Positions 54,652-64,000 of a DNA stretch of 64,000 bases are shown piece by piece. This stretch comes from Oceanisphaera pacifica (lineage in GTDB: Bacteria; Pseudomonadota; Gammaproteobacteria; Enterobacterales; Aeromonadaceae). Under the pieces are notes generated by a model. That model was not told the DNA's origin. It saw only the letters and a program-made list of their open reading frames with translations, and did not search any database. The first letter of the stretch is position 1. Each line of letters begins with the position of its first letter. The stretch is taken from positions 1-64,000 of the forward strand of contig NZ_JAGDFX010000015.1 of NCBI RefSeq assembly GCF_017498065.1. Direction: 5' to 3'. Both the position numbers and the translations under genes were made by a program.

Positions 54652-56120
54652 TACATCATTACCACGTCAAATTGCTCTTGGTTATACAAAGGCTCACTTT
54701 GTACTTTTACCTGCTTACCGATAAAGACTTCTAATTCCGCCAACATATGACTTTCATCTTCTTGTAGCGCTGAGGCCACTGCTAGCGAGGCATACACCAC
54801 AAATTTATCGGCGGCATAGGCTTTATTCACACGGGTAATTTCGCGCAATATCTCATAGCTAACGGTTTCAACTGTTTTCACTCGTGCCCGTCCAGCACAT
54901 TCGGGGCAAGCACCACACAACACATGCTCTAAGCTTTCTCGGGTACGCTTGCGCGTCATTTCAACTAACCCAAGCTGAGAAAAGCCATTTACATTGGTTT
55001 TAGCGCGATCTTTAGCTAACGCCATTTCTAGGCTCTGTAAGACACGCCGTTTATGGTCGGCATCGTACATATCAATAAAATCAATAATGATAATACCGCC
55101 TAAATTACGTAGTCTTAACTGACGAGCAATGGCTTGGGTGGCCTCGATATTGGTATTAAAGATGGTTTCTTCAAGATTACGGTGCCCCACAAAAGCACCG
55201 GTATTAATATCAACCGTGGTCATGGCTTCTGTTTGGTCAATAATCAAATAACCACCCGATTTAAGCTCTACTTTTCGACTTAACACCCGTTGTATTTCAT
55301 TTTCAACATCATATAAGTCAAAAATCGGTGAATCGCCGTGATAATACTCAACTTTACCGGATAACTCGGGCACAAACTCTTCCACAAAGTGGCTAAGAGT
55401 CTCACAGGTACTGCGTGAATCTATTCGCACTCGATCCAGCTCAGCGCCGACAAAGTCGCGCACAATACGACAGCTTAGCCCAAGATCTTCATACAAGATC
55501 GAGCAAGCAGAGAGTTTTCGACGACGCTCTTGAATTTTTCGCCATAATCGATTTAAAAAAGCGGCATCTTGCGCTAATTCAAGATCGCCCACTCCTTCAG
55601 CGGCAGTGCGAATAATATAGCCGCCTTGTTCATCGACATATTCCCCCACTATCTGCTTAAGGCGCTCACGCTCTTGTTCCGACTCTATGCGTTGCGATAC
55701 CCCCACATAGGCGCTGCCAGGCATAAAAACAAGATAACGAGAAGGTAGCGTAATGTCTGTGGTGAGGCGCGCGCCTTTAGTCCCTAGCGGATCTTTAACC
55801 ACTTGCACCACAATATCTTGCCCTTGGCGCACTAGCTCACCAATATTGCCAGCCTGAAAATGTGCCTGCTCTTTGGTACCCACACACTCGGTATGAGGGA
55901 CAATATCAGATGCATGCAAGAAGGCGGCGCGCTCACCACCAATATCAACAAAAGCGGCTTGCATCCCCGGCAGCACTCGACTCACTTTGCCTTTATAAAT
56001 ATTGCCAACAATGCCACGTCGAGACTGACGTTCAATATGTACCTCTTGCAAAATACCATTTTCAACTAACGCAACTCGGGTTTCTGCAGGAGTGACATTA
56101 ATAATCAGTTCAGCCGACAT
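54651..56120 (-). CDS. rng: Ribonuclease G
   Basis: This endoribonuclease of 489 aa (E. coli 489) matures the 5' end of 16S rRNA and decays some mRNAs. An S1 domain lies at about 35-125 (GNIYKGKVSRVLPGMQAAFVDIG). The catalytic DNase I-like part includes TTVDINTGAF and IIIDFIDM with the metal aspartates, and the zinc-link CGACPEC lies near 400. It starts at ATG 56120 and overlaps yhdP. Confidence 0.96.
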   Translation of the reverse strand: MSAELIINVTPAETRVALVENGILQEVHIERQSRRGIVGNIYKGKVSRVLPGMQAAFVDIGGERAAFLHASDIVPHTECVGTKEQAHFQAGNIGELVRQGQDIVVQVVKDPLGTKGARLTTDITLPSRYLVFMPGSAYVGVSQRIESEQERERLKQIVGEYVDEQGGYIIRTAAEGVGDLELAQDAAFLNRLWRKIQERRRKLSACSILYEDLGLSCRIVRDFVGAELDRVRIDSRSTCETLSHFVEEFVPELSGKVEYYHGDSPIFDLYDVENEIQRVLSRKVELKSGGYLIIDQTEAMTTVDINTGAFVGHRNLEETIFNTNIEATQAIARQLRLRNLGGIIIIDFIDMYDADHKRRVLQSLEMALAKDRAKTNVNGFSQLGLVEMTRKRTRESLEHVLCGACPECAGRARVKTVETVSYEILREITRVNKAYAADKFVVYASLAVASALQEDESHMLAELEVFIGKQVKVQSEPLYNQEQFDVVMM

Positions 56121-56183
56121 GCTTACCGTCCATAGAAGAAGTGAATGCTCTAAACTAACATAGATTACCCTTAGGGTAAGAAA

Positions 56184-56777
56184 TCAGTCCCACAAAACCT
56201 CACCCAGATGTAATAAGGCTTCGGTTTCGACCAAGGGTAAGCCAACTACGGCACTGTAACTGCCATTAATGCTCGCAACAAAGCGCCCGCCTAAGCCTTG
56301 AATACCGTAGCCTCCTGCTTTATCTACTGGCTCACCACTAGCCCAATAGCGCTCAATGTCGGCGTCACTTAGCGTACGAAACCTCACCTGAGTGCACACA
56401 GTCACGGTGTTTAGTAAGTGACCCTTTGCTTGGGGCTTAGGTGTCGCCAGTGCCATGGCGGTCATTACCTGATGAGTACGCCCCGATAAACGACGCAACA
56501 TAGCCACACCGTCAGCTTTATCTATGGGTTTTTCTAATACGTCGCCGTCTAGCACCACTATGGTATCGCCAGCGAGTACAGGAATGAGGGTAGGAGCAAC
56601 CTGCAACCCCGCCTTGGCTTTATCGCAGGCCAAGCGTGCTACATAGGTTGCAGCCTCTTCGTTAGGGTGCCGAAGCTCTTCCACCTCTGGGCGCAACACG
56701 GCAAAAGTTATGCCTAACTGGGCTAAGAGTTCATGGCGACGAGGGGAACCAGAGGCTAAATAAATGTGTGGAGACAT
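56184..56777 (-). CDS. maf: Maf-family nucleoside triphosphate pyrophosphatase (YhdE type)
   Basis: This 197-aa enzyme hydrolyses dTTP/UTP and modified pyrimidine nucleotides to monophosphates. The start is [40 protein letters not shown] and the [16 protein letters not shown] segment place it in the YhdE branch. ATG 56777 begins at the family start; an in-frame start at 56924 is discounted. The ribosome site is weak. Confidence 0.94.
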   Translation of the reverse strand: MSPHIYLASGSPRRHELLAQLGITFAVLRPEVEELRHPNEEAATYVARLACDKAKAGLQVAPTLIPVLAGDTIVVLDGDVLEKPIDKADGVAMLRRLSGRTHQVMTAMALATPKPQAKGHLLNTVTVCTQVRFRTLSDADIERYWASGEPVDKAGGYGIQGLGGRFVASINGSYSAVVGLPLVETEALLHLGEVLWD

Positions 56778-56811
56778 TGTCTGTATACCGTAAGAGGTAA
56801 TGAGTGTGTTT

Positions 56812-57300
56812 TTAAGCCAAAGCGAGGTGACGGCGGCCTTTGCGCAACAGTAGAAATACCCATGGCCAAAACACCATAGTGCTGACGATGGACCAAAAAT
56901 AATGATAATCCAGCTGAATATCACGATTCATATAGGCAACCCAAAATATCAACAACTTGTTTAAAATCGCCAATGCGCCCAATACAAATGATTGTTGCCA
57001 AACCGAATAGTTACGCATGCGCTGAAACTGAGAAGCAGCAAGATAAACAGGAATAACTAATGCCAAGGCATGCATGCCCAGCACTGAGCCCAATACGACA
57101 TCCAATAGCAAACCGGTAAAAAATGCGGTTCCCACATTGGCACGGTGCGGCAGGGCTATGCTCCAATAAACCAAAGTCATGAGCAGCCAATCGGGACGAA
57201 AAGGCGCAATCAGCTCTGGCAAAGGCAAAATAGATAACACCAGTGCGAGCAGCAAGCTCCCCGCGATCATCATACGTCCTTTTAGCGAAAATCGTCTCAT
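56812..57300 (-). CDS. mreD: Rod shape-determining protein MreD
   Basis: This 162-aa integral membrane protein of the elongasome has about five hydrophobic segments and a family C-terminus [14 protein letters not shown]. Its ATG overlaps the mreC stop as ATGA, so the products are made together. Confidence 0.93.
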   Translation of the reverse strand: MRRFSLKGRMMIAGSLLLALVLSILPLPELIAPFRPDWLLMTLVYWSIALPHRANVGTAFFTGLLLDVVLGSVLGMHALALVIPVYLAASQFQRMRNYSVWQQSFVLGALAILNKLLIFWVAYMNRDIQLDYHYFWSIVSTMVFWPWVFLLLRKGRRHLALA

Positions 57301-58181
57301 TGGGATACTTGTTCCTTAGCATCAGCCTCTAAAGCTACGGCAGCATCCACATCAATAATTTTAGGCTCAGGCCATAGCAACAATAAATAACGCACTCTGT
57401 CTAATGCAGCAAAAGGCTCAACCTGAATATCGGCAAACGGCTGACCTTCTTCATACCCAACATGGCTCACTTTGCCCACGGGATAGCCTTCAGGAAAACG
57501 CCCTGCCAGACCAGAGCTCAACAAGGTATCGCCTTCTTGAATGTCGGTGTTGCGGGTAATATTATGCAGCGATAAGCGGTTAAGTTGCCCACTACCGCTG
57601 GCAATAGCGCGAATATCGTTACGCGCTACGCGCACCGGAATTCCATGACTACTGTCGGTAATTAACAATACCCGCGCCGTGGTTTTACCAACCGACATCA
57701 CTTGCCCCACCACGCCCTGCTCGTTAAGCACCGGTTGGCCTTCAAACACGCCTTTTAAGCTACCCTTATCAATCACTACTTGGTGTGAGAAAGTGTCAGA
57801 GTCAACCGCCATTATTTCTGCCACCATACGTCTAGCATCAAAACGCACCGGCGACCCTAGCAAACCGCGCAATCGACTGTTTTCTTGCTCAAGATGACTG
57901 AGTTGTAAGAGATCATCACGCAGCAAAAAAAGCTCTTGCTCGAGTCGCTTAGACTGAGCGAGCAAAGCTTGATTAGACATCAGTTGACTAGACGCCGAGT
58001 CTAGCAATATGCGTGGGCTATTCGCGATATATTGCAATGGGCTCACCAATGTATTGAGGTAGACTTTAACCTCATTAAAACTCTGGTAGCGGCTGTCTGC
58101 TATAATGAGCACTAATGACACCAGCACCGCCAATGCTAAGCGGATTGGCAGTGACGGACCTCGGCCAAATATGGTTTTCAT
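57297..58181 (-). CDS. mreC: Cell shape-determining protein MreC
   Basis: This 294-aa protein has a membrane helix (about 11-27) followed by a coiled coil (about 65-105) and two beta domains containing AEIMAVDSDTFSHQVVIDKG and GLAGRFPEGYPVGKV. MreC links MreB, MreD, RodA and PBP2. It lies between mreB and mreD. Confidence 0.95.
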   Translation of the reverse strand: MKTIFGRGPSLPIRLALAVLVSLVLIIADSRYQSFNEVKVYLNTLVSPLQYIANSPRILLDSASSQLMSNQALLAQSKRLEQELFLLRDDLLQLSHLEQENSRLRGLLGSPVRFDARRMVAEIMAVDSDTFSHQVVIDKGSLKGVFEGQPVLNEQGVVGQVMSVGKTTARVLLITDSSHGIPVRVARNDIRAIASGSGQLNRLSLHNITRNTDIQEGDTLLSSGLAGRFPEGYPVGKVSHVGYEEGQPFADIQVEPFAALDRVRYLLLLWPEPKIIDVDAAVALEADAKEQVSQ

Positions 58182-58217
58182 GGCGTAACAGACAGCCCGA
58201 GCAACTCGGCCTTATTA

Positions 58218-59345
<1,128 letters not shown>

Positions 59346-59436
59346 TTAGCTAAAACCACACAAAGAGTGAGTACGAGTTTCAATTGAACAAGAAGTTCCT
59401 TAAACTGAACCTATTCGCTCGTTTAATGTGTGTTAT

Positions 59437-60393
59437 ATGCCACTATCTAAATGGTATCAACTGTATTGCACTCCTCCCCCAGCACAATGGCTACAGCTAT
59501 TACATCATCCTTTACTCACTCAGTACCAGCTTACGCTATGGGTCGCCCGAGATGATTTACGCCACACCAGTATTTCGGGTAATAAATGGCGCAAGCTAAA
59601 ATATATATTACGTCATGCTTTACTTGAGGATAGTAACGGCATACTGAGTTTTGGTGGGGCTTATTCTAATCATTTGCATGCTTTGGCATCGGCTGGGCAT
59701 CACCTTAATTTACCTACCCTTGGCATAGTGCGAGGCGAGGCTAGCAGCCAAGATAACCCTACCCTAAGCGATGCTCAGCATTGGGGCATGCAGTTAGCAT
59801 TTGTCGACCGCCAGCAATATCGCCGTCGCCAAGAGGCGGATTGGTTAGCCGAACTAAGTCAGCGCTACCCAAAATATATAATTGTGCCTGAAGGTGGCAG
59901 CTGCGACGCCGCGTTACCGGGCGTGGCAGAAGTGTGGCAAGACTTACGTTATGGGCTCAGTTTGCAACAGGGACAAAACGCACCCAATATTGACCATCTA
60001 ATAGTGCCGGTTGCCAGTGGAGGGACACTCGCCGGCTTACTCTCTCAGCGCCCACAACAGACACAAGTCACCGGCTATGCGGTATTAAAAGGTGCGCGGT
60101 GGCTATCCGACGAAATTTGTCGTCTTTATCCTAAGGCGGCGCTTGATAATGGCTGGCGCTTAGCTTTAGAGCATCACGGCGGCGGTTATGCTAAATGCTC
60201 CGTCAATGATAAAACTAACATCGACTTGCTAGCCGAGCAGCTCAATTTACCACTTGAACCTATTTATAGCGGTAAGGCGCTATTAGGATTATTTCGCGAT
60301 ATCGCCGCCGGCTTATACCCAAGAGGTAGTCAGCTAGTCTTCTTACACACCGGCGGACTGCAAGGAGCCCGTGGTACCTTGAAGCTGCGCTAA
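59437..60393 (+). CDS. PLP-dependent D-cysteine desulfhydrase/ACC deaminase-family enzyme
   Basis: This fold-type II PLP enzyme of 318 aa has the PLP lysine in SGNKWRKLKY, LSFGGAYSNHLHALA and VPEGGSCDAALPGVAE. A glycine-rich phosphate loop (PVASGGTLAGLL) and the closing LHTGGLQGARG follow. Relatives break down D-cysteine or 1-aminocyclopropane-1-carboxylate; which reaction applies is not clear. No strong ribosome site is seen; a GTG at 59428 is an alternative start. It lies between mreB and csrD, adjacent in E. coli, and its last 51 bases overlap the antisense end of csrD. Confidence 0.85.
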   Translation: MPLSKWYQLYCTPPPAQWLQLLHHPLLTQYQLTLWVARDDLRHTSISGNKWRKLKYILRHALLEDSNGILSFGGAYSNHLHALASAGHHLNLPTLGIVRGEASSQDNPTLSDAQHWGMQLAFVDRQQYRRRQEADWLAELSQRYPKYIIVPEGGSCDAALPGVAEVWQDLRYGLSLQQGQNAPNIDHLIVPVASGGTLAGLLSQRPQQTQVTGYAVLKGARWLSDEICRLYPKAALDNGWRLALEHHGGGYAKCSVNDKTNIDLLAEQLNLPLEPIYSGKALLGLFRDIAAGLYPRGSQLVFLHTGGLQGARGTLKLR

Positions 60394-62292
60394 AGGTTCG
60401 GGCCGAGCAAAAAGATAGCCTTGCCCCGCATACACGCCCTGTTGCGCTAAGCATTGCCACTCTTCTTGTGTTTCTACACCCATGGCAATCACTAAGGTAG
60501 CACGATCGACGCAGTTACCGATTAAGCTCCTCACTGCCATTTGATTAGCGGGCTTGGCGTTAATATCGCGCACTAAGCTTGAATGTAATTTAAGGTAATC
60601 TAAATTATAATCTTGTATATATTCAGTACTCACAATATTTTGCCCTGCTTGGTCTACAGCTAGCTGACAGCCGAGTGCTTTAAGACCACGCAACGGTTTC
60701 TTTAATGCTTGATAATGTCGGCTAACCTGAGCTTCAGACAGCTCGACTACCAACCTATTAAGGAATGATTTAGGCCGTTGAATTAACTCAAAAAGTAGCC
60801 AACTATAAAAGTCACGGGCCAGCAAGTTAGCAGCGCTAATATTGAGTGTCATCGCAATCTTATGCTCATCACTCTCTAGGTAGCCGAGTGTTTTCACCAC
60901 TAAGGCTTTATCTAACTCTTTGGACAGCCCGCATTTTTCCGCCATGGGTATAAAGTATCCAGCCGACAGCACCTTGCCTTGCTCATCTTGAATACGCGCT
61001 AATAATTCATACATGATGGGAGCGCGGTTAGTCTCCGTATAAATTCCTTGGCGATCTAGTTGAATTAAATTTCGCTCTAGCAAACGAGTTAACAGAGTAC
61101 GCCAGCGCACAGTGCCCTTACCCATACTGGCCTCAGTGATACCTTTATAATACATAAAGTAACCCTCACCGCCCTGCAGCGCGGCACTGCGCAAAGCCAA
61201 CTCAGCTTCCTCTTGAATTTGTACTAAAGACTCTTTGTAGCGAAAACAAACTCCGCCGATGTAAATTGCCGGATCGTGTACCGCATCCGGCCAGTGCAAA
61301 CGACGCAACACACTCATCGCTTGGCGTGCAATATCTTGCGCCTCACTTTCGACAACATTAGGTAATAACAAAGCAAAGGTGTTACCACTGTAGCGGGCTT
61401 GTAATGCACCAGGAATACGCTGAATAAAATTATTTAAGTACACAGCCGCCGCAGACAACACCTCATCACCGCGATCATAGCCCAAATAATAGTTAATACT
61501 TTCTACATCTTGCAGTTTAACGATCAGCAAGGCACCGGCATGGCTACTAGGATCACTGAGCATAGCCTCTAAGCGATTATCAAAAAACGCCCGGTTACCA
61601 ATACCTAACTTTTTATCCATAAAAACATTAGTGCGCATAAAGGTATCGAACCGACTACGCTCTTTACTGGCGTCTTCTAGCTCTAGCAACAATCGATCGA
61701 GCGCTTGACTTACAGAGCTTGGCCATTCTTGCTGCGGGTCATGTTGCAAGGTATTTTGCTTATCTTGCAAAATATATTGTCCACGCAAATCAAGTAGTTC
61801 AGCCCCACGTAGCTGCCGCCTAAGCCAACGCAACATAAACAAGGTGCCAATAAAGACCAGTGCAACTGCACCTGCAAGCCAAAAAAGTGAACTTAAGGTA
61901 TGTGTCACTTCATAAAGAGGGGGGCGTAACTCTAACTGTATATGAAGCTCTGGATGTTCAATAAGGGAGCGCTGATATTCTATAGATAACTCGCTCTCAG
62001 AAAGTACTTGGGGAGTATCATAGCGATACAAAGGAGTCTCGCCTTTTAGTATCACCAGCTTAAGCACACTATTCGCTTCCAGCAATGCAGGTAGCTTATT
62101 ACCCATAATCTGCTGCTGAGGCGCGTCTAACTGCCCACTGTTATCTACAGAACGCACTATGCTGTCTACTTGGCGTTGCTGATATATTTCACCTACCTGA
62201 TAAAAGCTAACTCCTGCTCCCACTATGATTAAGATAACGGTTGCTAGTATGCTTAAACTGATAGTGGCAGTAAGCTGATTAGTAAGTTTCAT
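60343..62292 (-). CDS. csrD: RNase E specificity factor CsrD (degenerate GGDEF/EAL)
   Basis: CsrD directs RNase E to the small RNAs CsrB/CsrC and so controls CsrA activity. It has 649 aa (E. coli 646). Two membrane helices (about 9-31 and 137-157) flank a periplasmic domain, followed by a HAMP-like/coiled region, a GGDEF domain whose signature has decayed to RYSGNTF, and an EAL domain with YELLAR in place of EAL. No nucleotide cyclase or esterase activity is expected. The mreB-linked position supports the call. The last 17 codons overlap the PLP gene. Confidence 0.92.
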   Translation of the reverse strand: MKLTNQLTATISLSILATVILIIVGAGVSFYQVGEIYQQRQVDSIVRSVDNSGQLDAPQQQIMGNKLPALLEANSVLKLVILKGETPLYRYDTPQVLSESELSIEYQRSLIEHPELHIQLELRPPLYEVTHTLSSLFWLAGAVALVFIGTLFMLRWLRRQLRGAELLDLRGQYILQDKQNTLQHDPQQEWPSSVSQALDRLLLELEDASKERSRFDTFMRTNVFMDKKLGIGNRAFFDNRLEAMLSDPSSHAGALLIVKLQDVESINYYLGYDRGDEVLSAAAVYLNNFIQRIPGALQARYSGNTFALLLPNVVESEAQDIARQAMSVLRRLHWPDAVHDPAIYIGGVCFRYKESLVQIQEEAELALRSAALQGGEGYFMYYKGITEASMGKGTVRWRTLLTRLLERNLIQLDRQGIYTETNRAPIMYELLARIQDEQGKVLSAGYFIPMAEKCGLSKELDKALVVKTLGYLESDEHKIAMTLNISAANLLARDFYSWLLFELIQRPKSFLNRLVVELSEAQVSRHYQALKKPLRGLKALGCQLAVDQAGQNIVSTEYIQDYNLDYLKLHSSLVRDINAKPANQMAVRSLIGNCVDRATLVIAMGVETQEEWQCLAQQGVYAGQGYLFARPEPLAQLQGTTGSLQSAGV

Positions 62293-62604
62293 TCCTAGTC
62301 CCTAACAACACCGGTCACGGCCGGTATTCTTCCTTGAATGCTGTTTTAATGGAGCACATTGCCCCCTAGCAGCTCATAACTATCATTATCATGGTCTAAC
62401 CACAAAAATACCAATGCTTTCCAAGTAAAGTCTTATATTGCCCGAGCACACATACAGTGCCGTACAGCGTGCTTTAACTTTATGCCATATTTAGATATTA
62501 ATTACCGAGTTTACATTTCATTCTTTACTAACAACCCTTTACACTGACTAGAATCTGTACTTATCACGTCTCACTGGCGCTTCACTAAAAGGCTCATTTC
62601 AACC
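62293..62604. other. Intergenic region between divergent csrD and symporter genes
   Basis: About 310 bases without a gene. It must hold promoters for both divergent genes. TAACTATCATTATCA (62377-62391) resembles a Fur box in part (11 of 14 positions of the 7-1-7 form by my count). I see no hairpin or repeat from the dispersed families. Confidence 0.4.
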
Positions 62605-63828
62605 TTGAATATATGGAAAACATACAAAGACACTTCGCTCGTTCTTAAAATGTCTGCCGGCTTTTTGCTGGGAATCCTAGTAGCACTCATTTTTAGAGAG
62701 CAAGCCGATATTGTCAGCCCTCTGGGGGACATTTTTATTCGCTTGCTCAGCCTAATTGCCACTCCGGTTATCTTTTTAACCGTGGCACTGGCCATTGGCC
62801 GCATGAATATTCGGCAAATGGGCAGGCTCAGTGGCAAACTGGTACTCTACTATGCCGCAACCACCGCCATGGCGGTCATTATTGGGGTAACGCTTGCGCT
62901 GACCTTTTCTCCTGGTAGCCAACTCTCTTTACCTAATACCGTCGTGCAGCCACCCGAAGTGCCCCATGCCTCCGACATGCTGTTGAAGATAGTTCCCAAC
63001 AATCTATTTTCTGCTTTTGCGGCAGGAGATCTCATGGCCATCTTATTTATCGCCATTATTATGGGCATGGCTATATCAGCCATGACTTATTCTAGCGAGC
63101 AAAAGATGCAGGCCCACGGTGCTTTGTTAGAGCGCTTTTTTAGCGCATTTAATGAGTTATTTTACAAAATACTCGATGGGATTTTGCTGTATGCCCCCAT
63201 CGGCGTGTTTGCCATTAGTGCCGCCACCTTTGGTAGCCAAGGTTGGACAACGCTAAAGTCGTTGCTAGTCTTTATCGCCACTTTTTATTTAGGCTTAGTA
63301 ATTTTATGGGCACTGGTCTACACCGGCTTCCTAAAATTATCCGGTCACCCTGTGCTGCGCTTTTTAGCGGATATAAAAGAAGCCTATGCCACGGCTTTTT
63401 TTACTACGAGCAGCTTAGCCACTTTACCTATCGCCATTTCCTCAGCAAAAAAAGCGGGCGTATCAGAAAAAACCGCCAACTTTGCCCTGCCGTTAGGGGC
63501 CATTTTCAACTCAGACGGCGGTGCCCTACGCATGGGGGTATCGCTGGTTTTTGCCGCTAATATCACAGGCCTTGATCTTGCTTGGATAGATTTAATGACC
63601 ATAGTGGTGATTGGTACCCTGCTCTCTATTGGTACCGCAGGTGTACCAGCCGCAGGCTTAGTCACCTTATCTGCGGTGTTAAGTTTATTTGGCTTACCTT
63701 TAGAAATTGTGGCACTTATTGCCGGTGTCGATGCTTTAATTAATATGGGCGGCACCGCTTCTAACGTAACCGGCGATATCATTGGCGCCGCCGTGATTGA
63801 TGAAAACCCCTCAACCACAACGGGGTAA
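62605..63828 (+). CDS. Dicarboxylate/amino acid:cation symporter (DAACS family)
   Basis: This 407-aa inner-membrane transporter is of the glutamate/dicarboxylate type. It has about eight membrane segments, a serine-rich re-entrant loop FFTTSSLATLPIAISSAKKAG, NFALPLGAIFNSDGGALRMG (the NMDGT-like site), GTAGVPAAGLVTLSAVL and DALINMGGTASNVTGD. It probably moves a dicarboxylate or acidic amino acid with Na+ or H+. The reading frame has no ATG at the family start, so I use TTG 62605 (LNIWKTYKDTSLVLKMSAG). An internal ATG at 62650 would cut into the first segment. Confidence 0.88.
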   Translation: MNIWKTYKDTSLVLKMSAGFLLGILVALIFREQADIVSPLGDIFIRLLSLIATPVIFLTVALAIGRMNIRQMGRLSGKLVLYYAATTAMAVIIGVTLALTFSPGSQLSLPNTVVQPPEVPHASDMLLKIVPNNLFSAFAAGDLMAILFIAIIMGMAISAMTYSSEQKMQAHGALLERFFSAFNELFYKILDGILLYAPIGVFAISAATFGSQGWTTLKSLLVFIATFYLGLVILWALVYTGFLKLSGHPVLRFLADIKEAYATAFFTTSSLATLPIAISSAKKAGVSEKTANFALPLGAIFNSDGGALRMGVSLVFAANITGLDLAWIDLMTIVVIGTLLSIGTAGVPAAGLVTLSAVLSLFGLPLEIVALIAGVDALINMGGTASNVTGDIIGAAVIDENPSTTTG

Positions 63829-63948
63829 AGTAACAAACAGTAACAAGCCACAACCAAGCAAAAATGCGGCGAGCAAACCCAAAATTAGACTAAATGTATC
63901 GAATATCGTCTAATGTTAGCCTGTTTGATTATATGAAGTGATATATCA

Positions 63949-64000
63949 ATGCGCGCTAAATTTTGGGAGCGTTACTCACTTTTAGAGTTAAACGCTAAAG
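63949..64000 (+). CDS. Start of a probable YcgN/UPF0260-family gene (cut by the window end)
   Basis: The last 52 bases encode MRAKFWERYSLLELNAK, with GAAGTG upstream. This resembles the start of YcgN-type Cys-rich proteins (FW-x-x-K/R-x-LxE at the N-terminus). Only 17 residues are visible, and the diagnostic cysteines lie outside the window. Confidence 0.45.
   Translation, partial: MRAKFWERYSLLELNAK

Overview
The window is a chromosomal segment of a gammaproteobacterium. Gene order matches conserved Escherichia coli blocks almost gene for gene: rrn-gmhB-metNIQ on the left; dgt-mtnN-btuF-yadS-erpA-hemL-mrcB-hrpB-sfsA-dksA-gluQ-pcnB-folK-panBCD-yadGH-hpt in the middle; tldD-yhdP-rng-maf-mreDCB-csrD on the right. 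Moderate base composition, the mtnN-cbiB-btuF arrangement and the style of the intergenic repeats suggest a marine member of the Aeromonadales (Oceanimonas/Oceanisphaera/Zobellella-like). That placement is inference; no complete rRNA is present to prove it.

Layout. 1-400: 5' end of a 16S rRNA gene with boxA and two tandem promoters, all on the minus strand. 402-6979: a minus-strand operon for a YejABEF-type peptide/opine importer with the ATPase split into two genes, ending in gmhB. 7103-9853: a promoter with a probable MetJ operator, metNIQ and a strong terminator. 9903-16081: rfaH, a LysM/inverse-autotransporter barrel, dgt and arcB (translationally coupled). 16290-19486: mtnN, cbiB, btuF, yadS. 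19940-31405: tyrS, mepM-like peptidase, HIT, glutaredoxin-like, erpA, DUF6776-like, hemL, a VOC protein, mrcB, hrpB. 32197-38047: an accessory six-gene operon. 38119-48331: sfsA, dksA, gluQ, pcnB, folK, panBCD, an acetyltransferase, yadGH and hpt. 48518-62292: tldD, nitrilase, yhdP, rng, maf, mreDCB, a PLP enzyme and csrD. 62605-63828: a DAACS-type symporter. The window ends inside what looks like a YcgN-family gene.

The most interesting region is 32197-38047: a tightly packed operon encoding a LuxE-type acyl-protein synthetase, a LuxC-type acyl-CoA reductase, a complete NMT1/THI5-type ABC importer and a short-chain dehydrogenase with substitutions in usually conserved motifs. No luciferase genes are present. 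The operon sits between hrpB and sfsA, where E. coli carries ligT, next to the wreck of a diguanylate cyclase gene and in AT-richer DNA. I infer a transferred pathway that imports a small molecule and reduces a carboxylate to an aldehyde or alcohol; the substrate cannot be read from the sequence.

Other notable points: pcnB appears to start at an AUU codon, as in E. coli. Three gene-poor gaps (11.7-12.3, 19.5-19.9 and 45.4-46.0 kb) are filled with at least three families of dispersed, multi-hairpin repeats. One family shows compensatory base-pair changes between its two copies, which is direct evidence that the folded structure is conserved.
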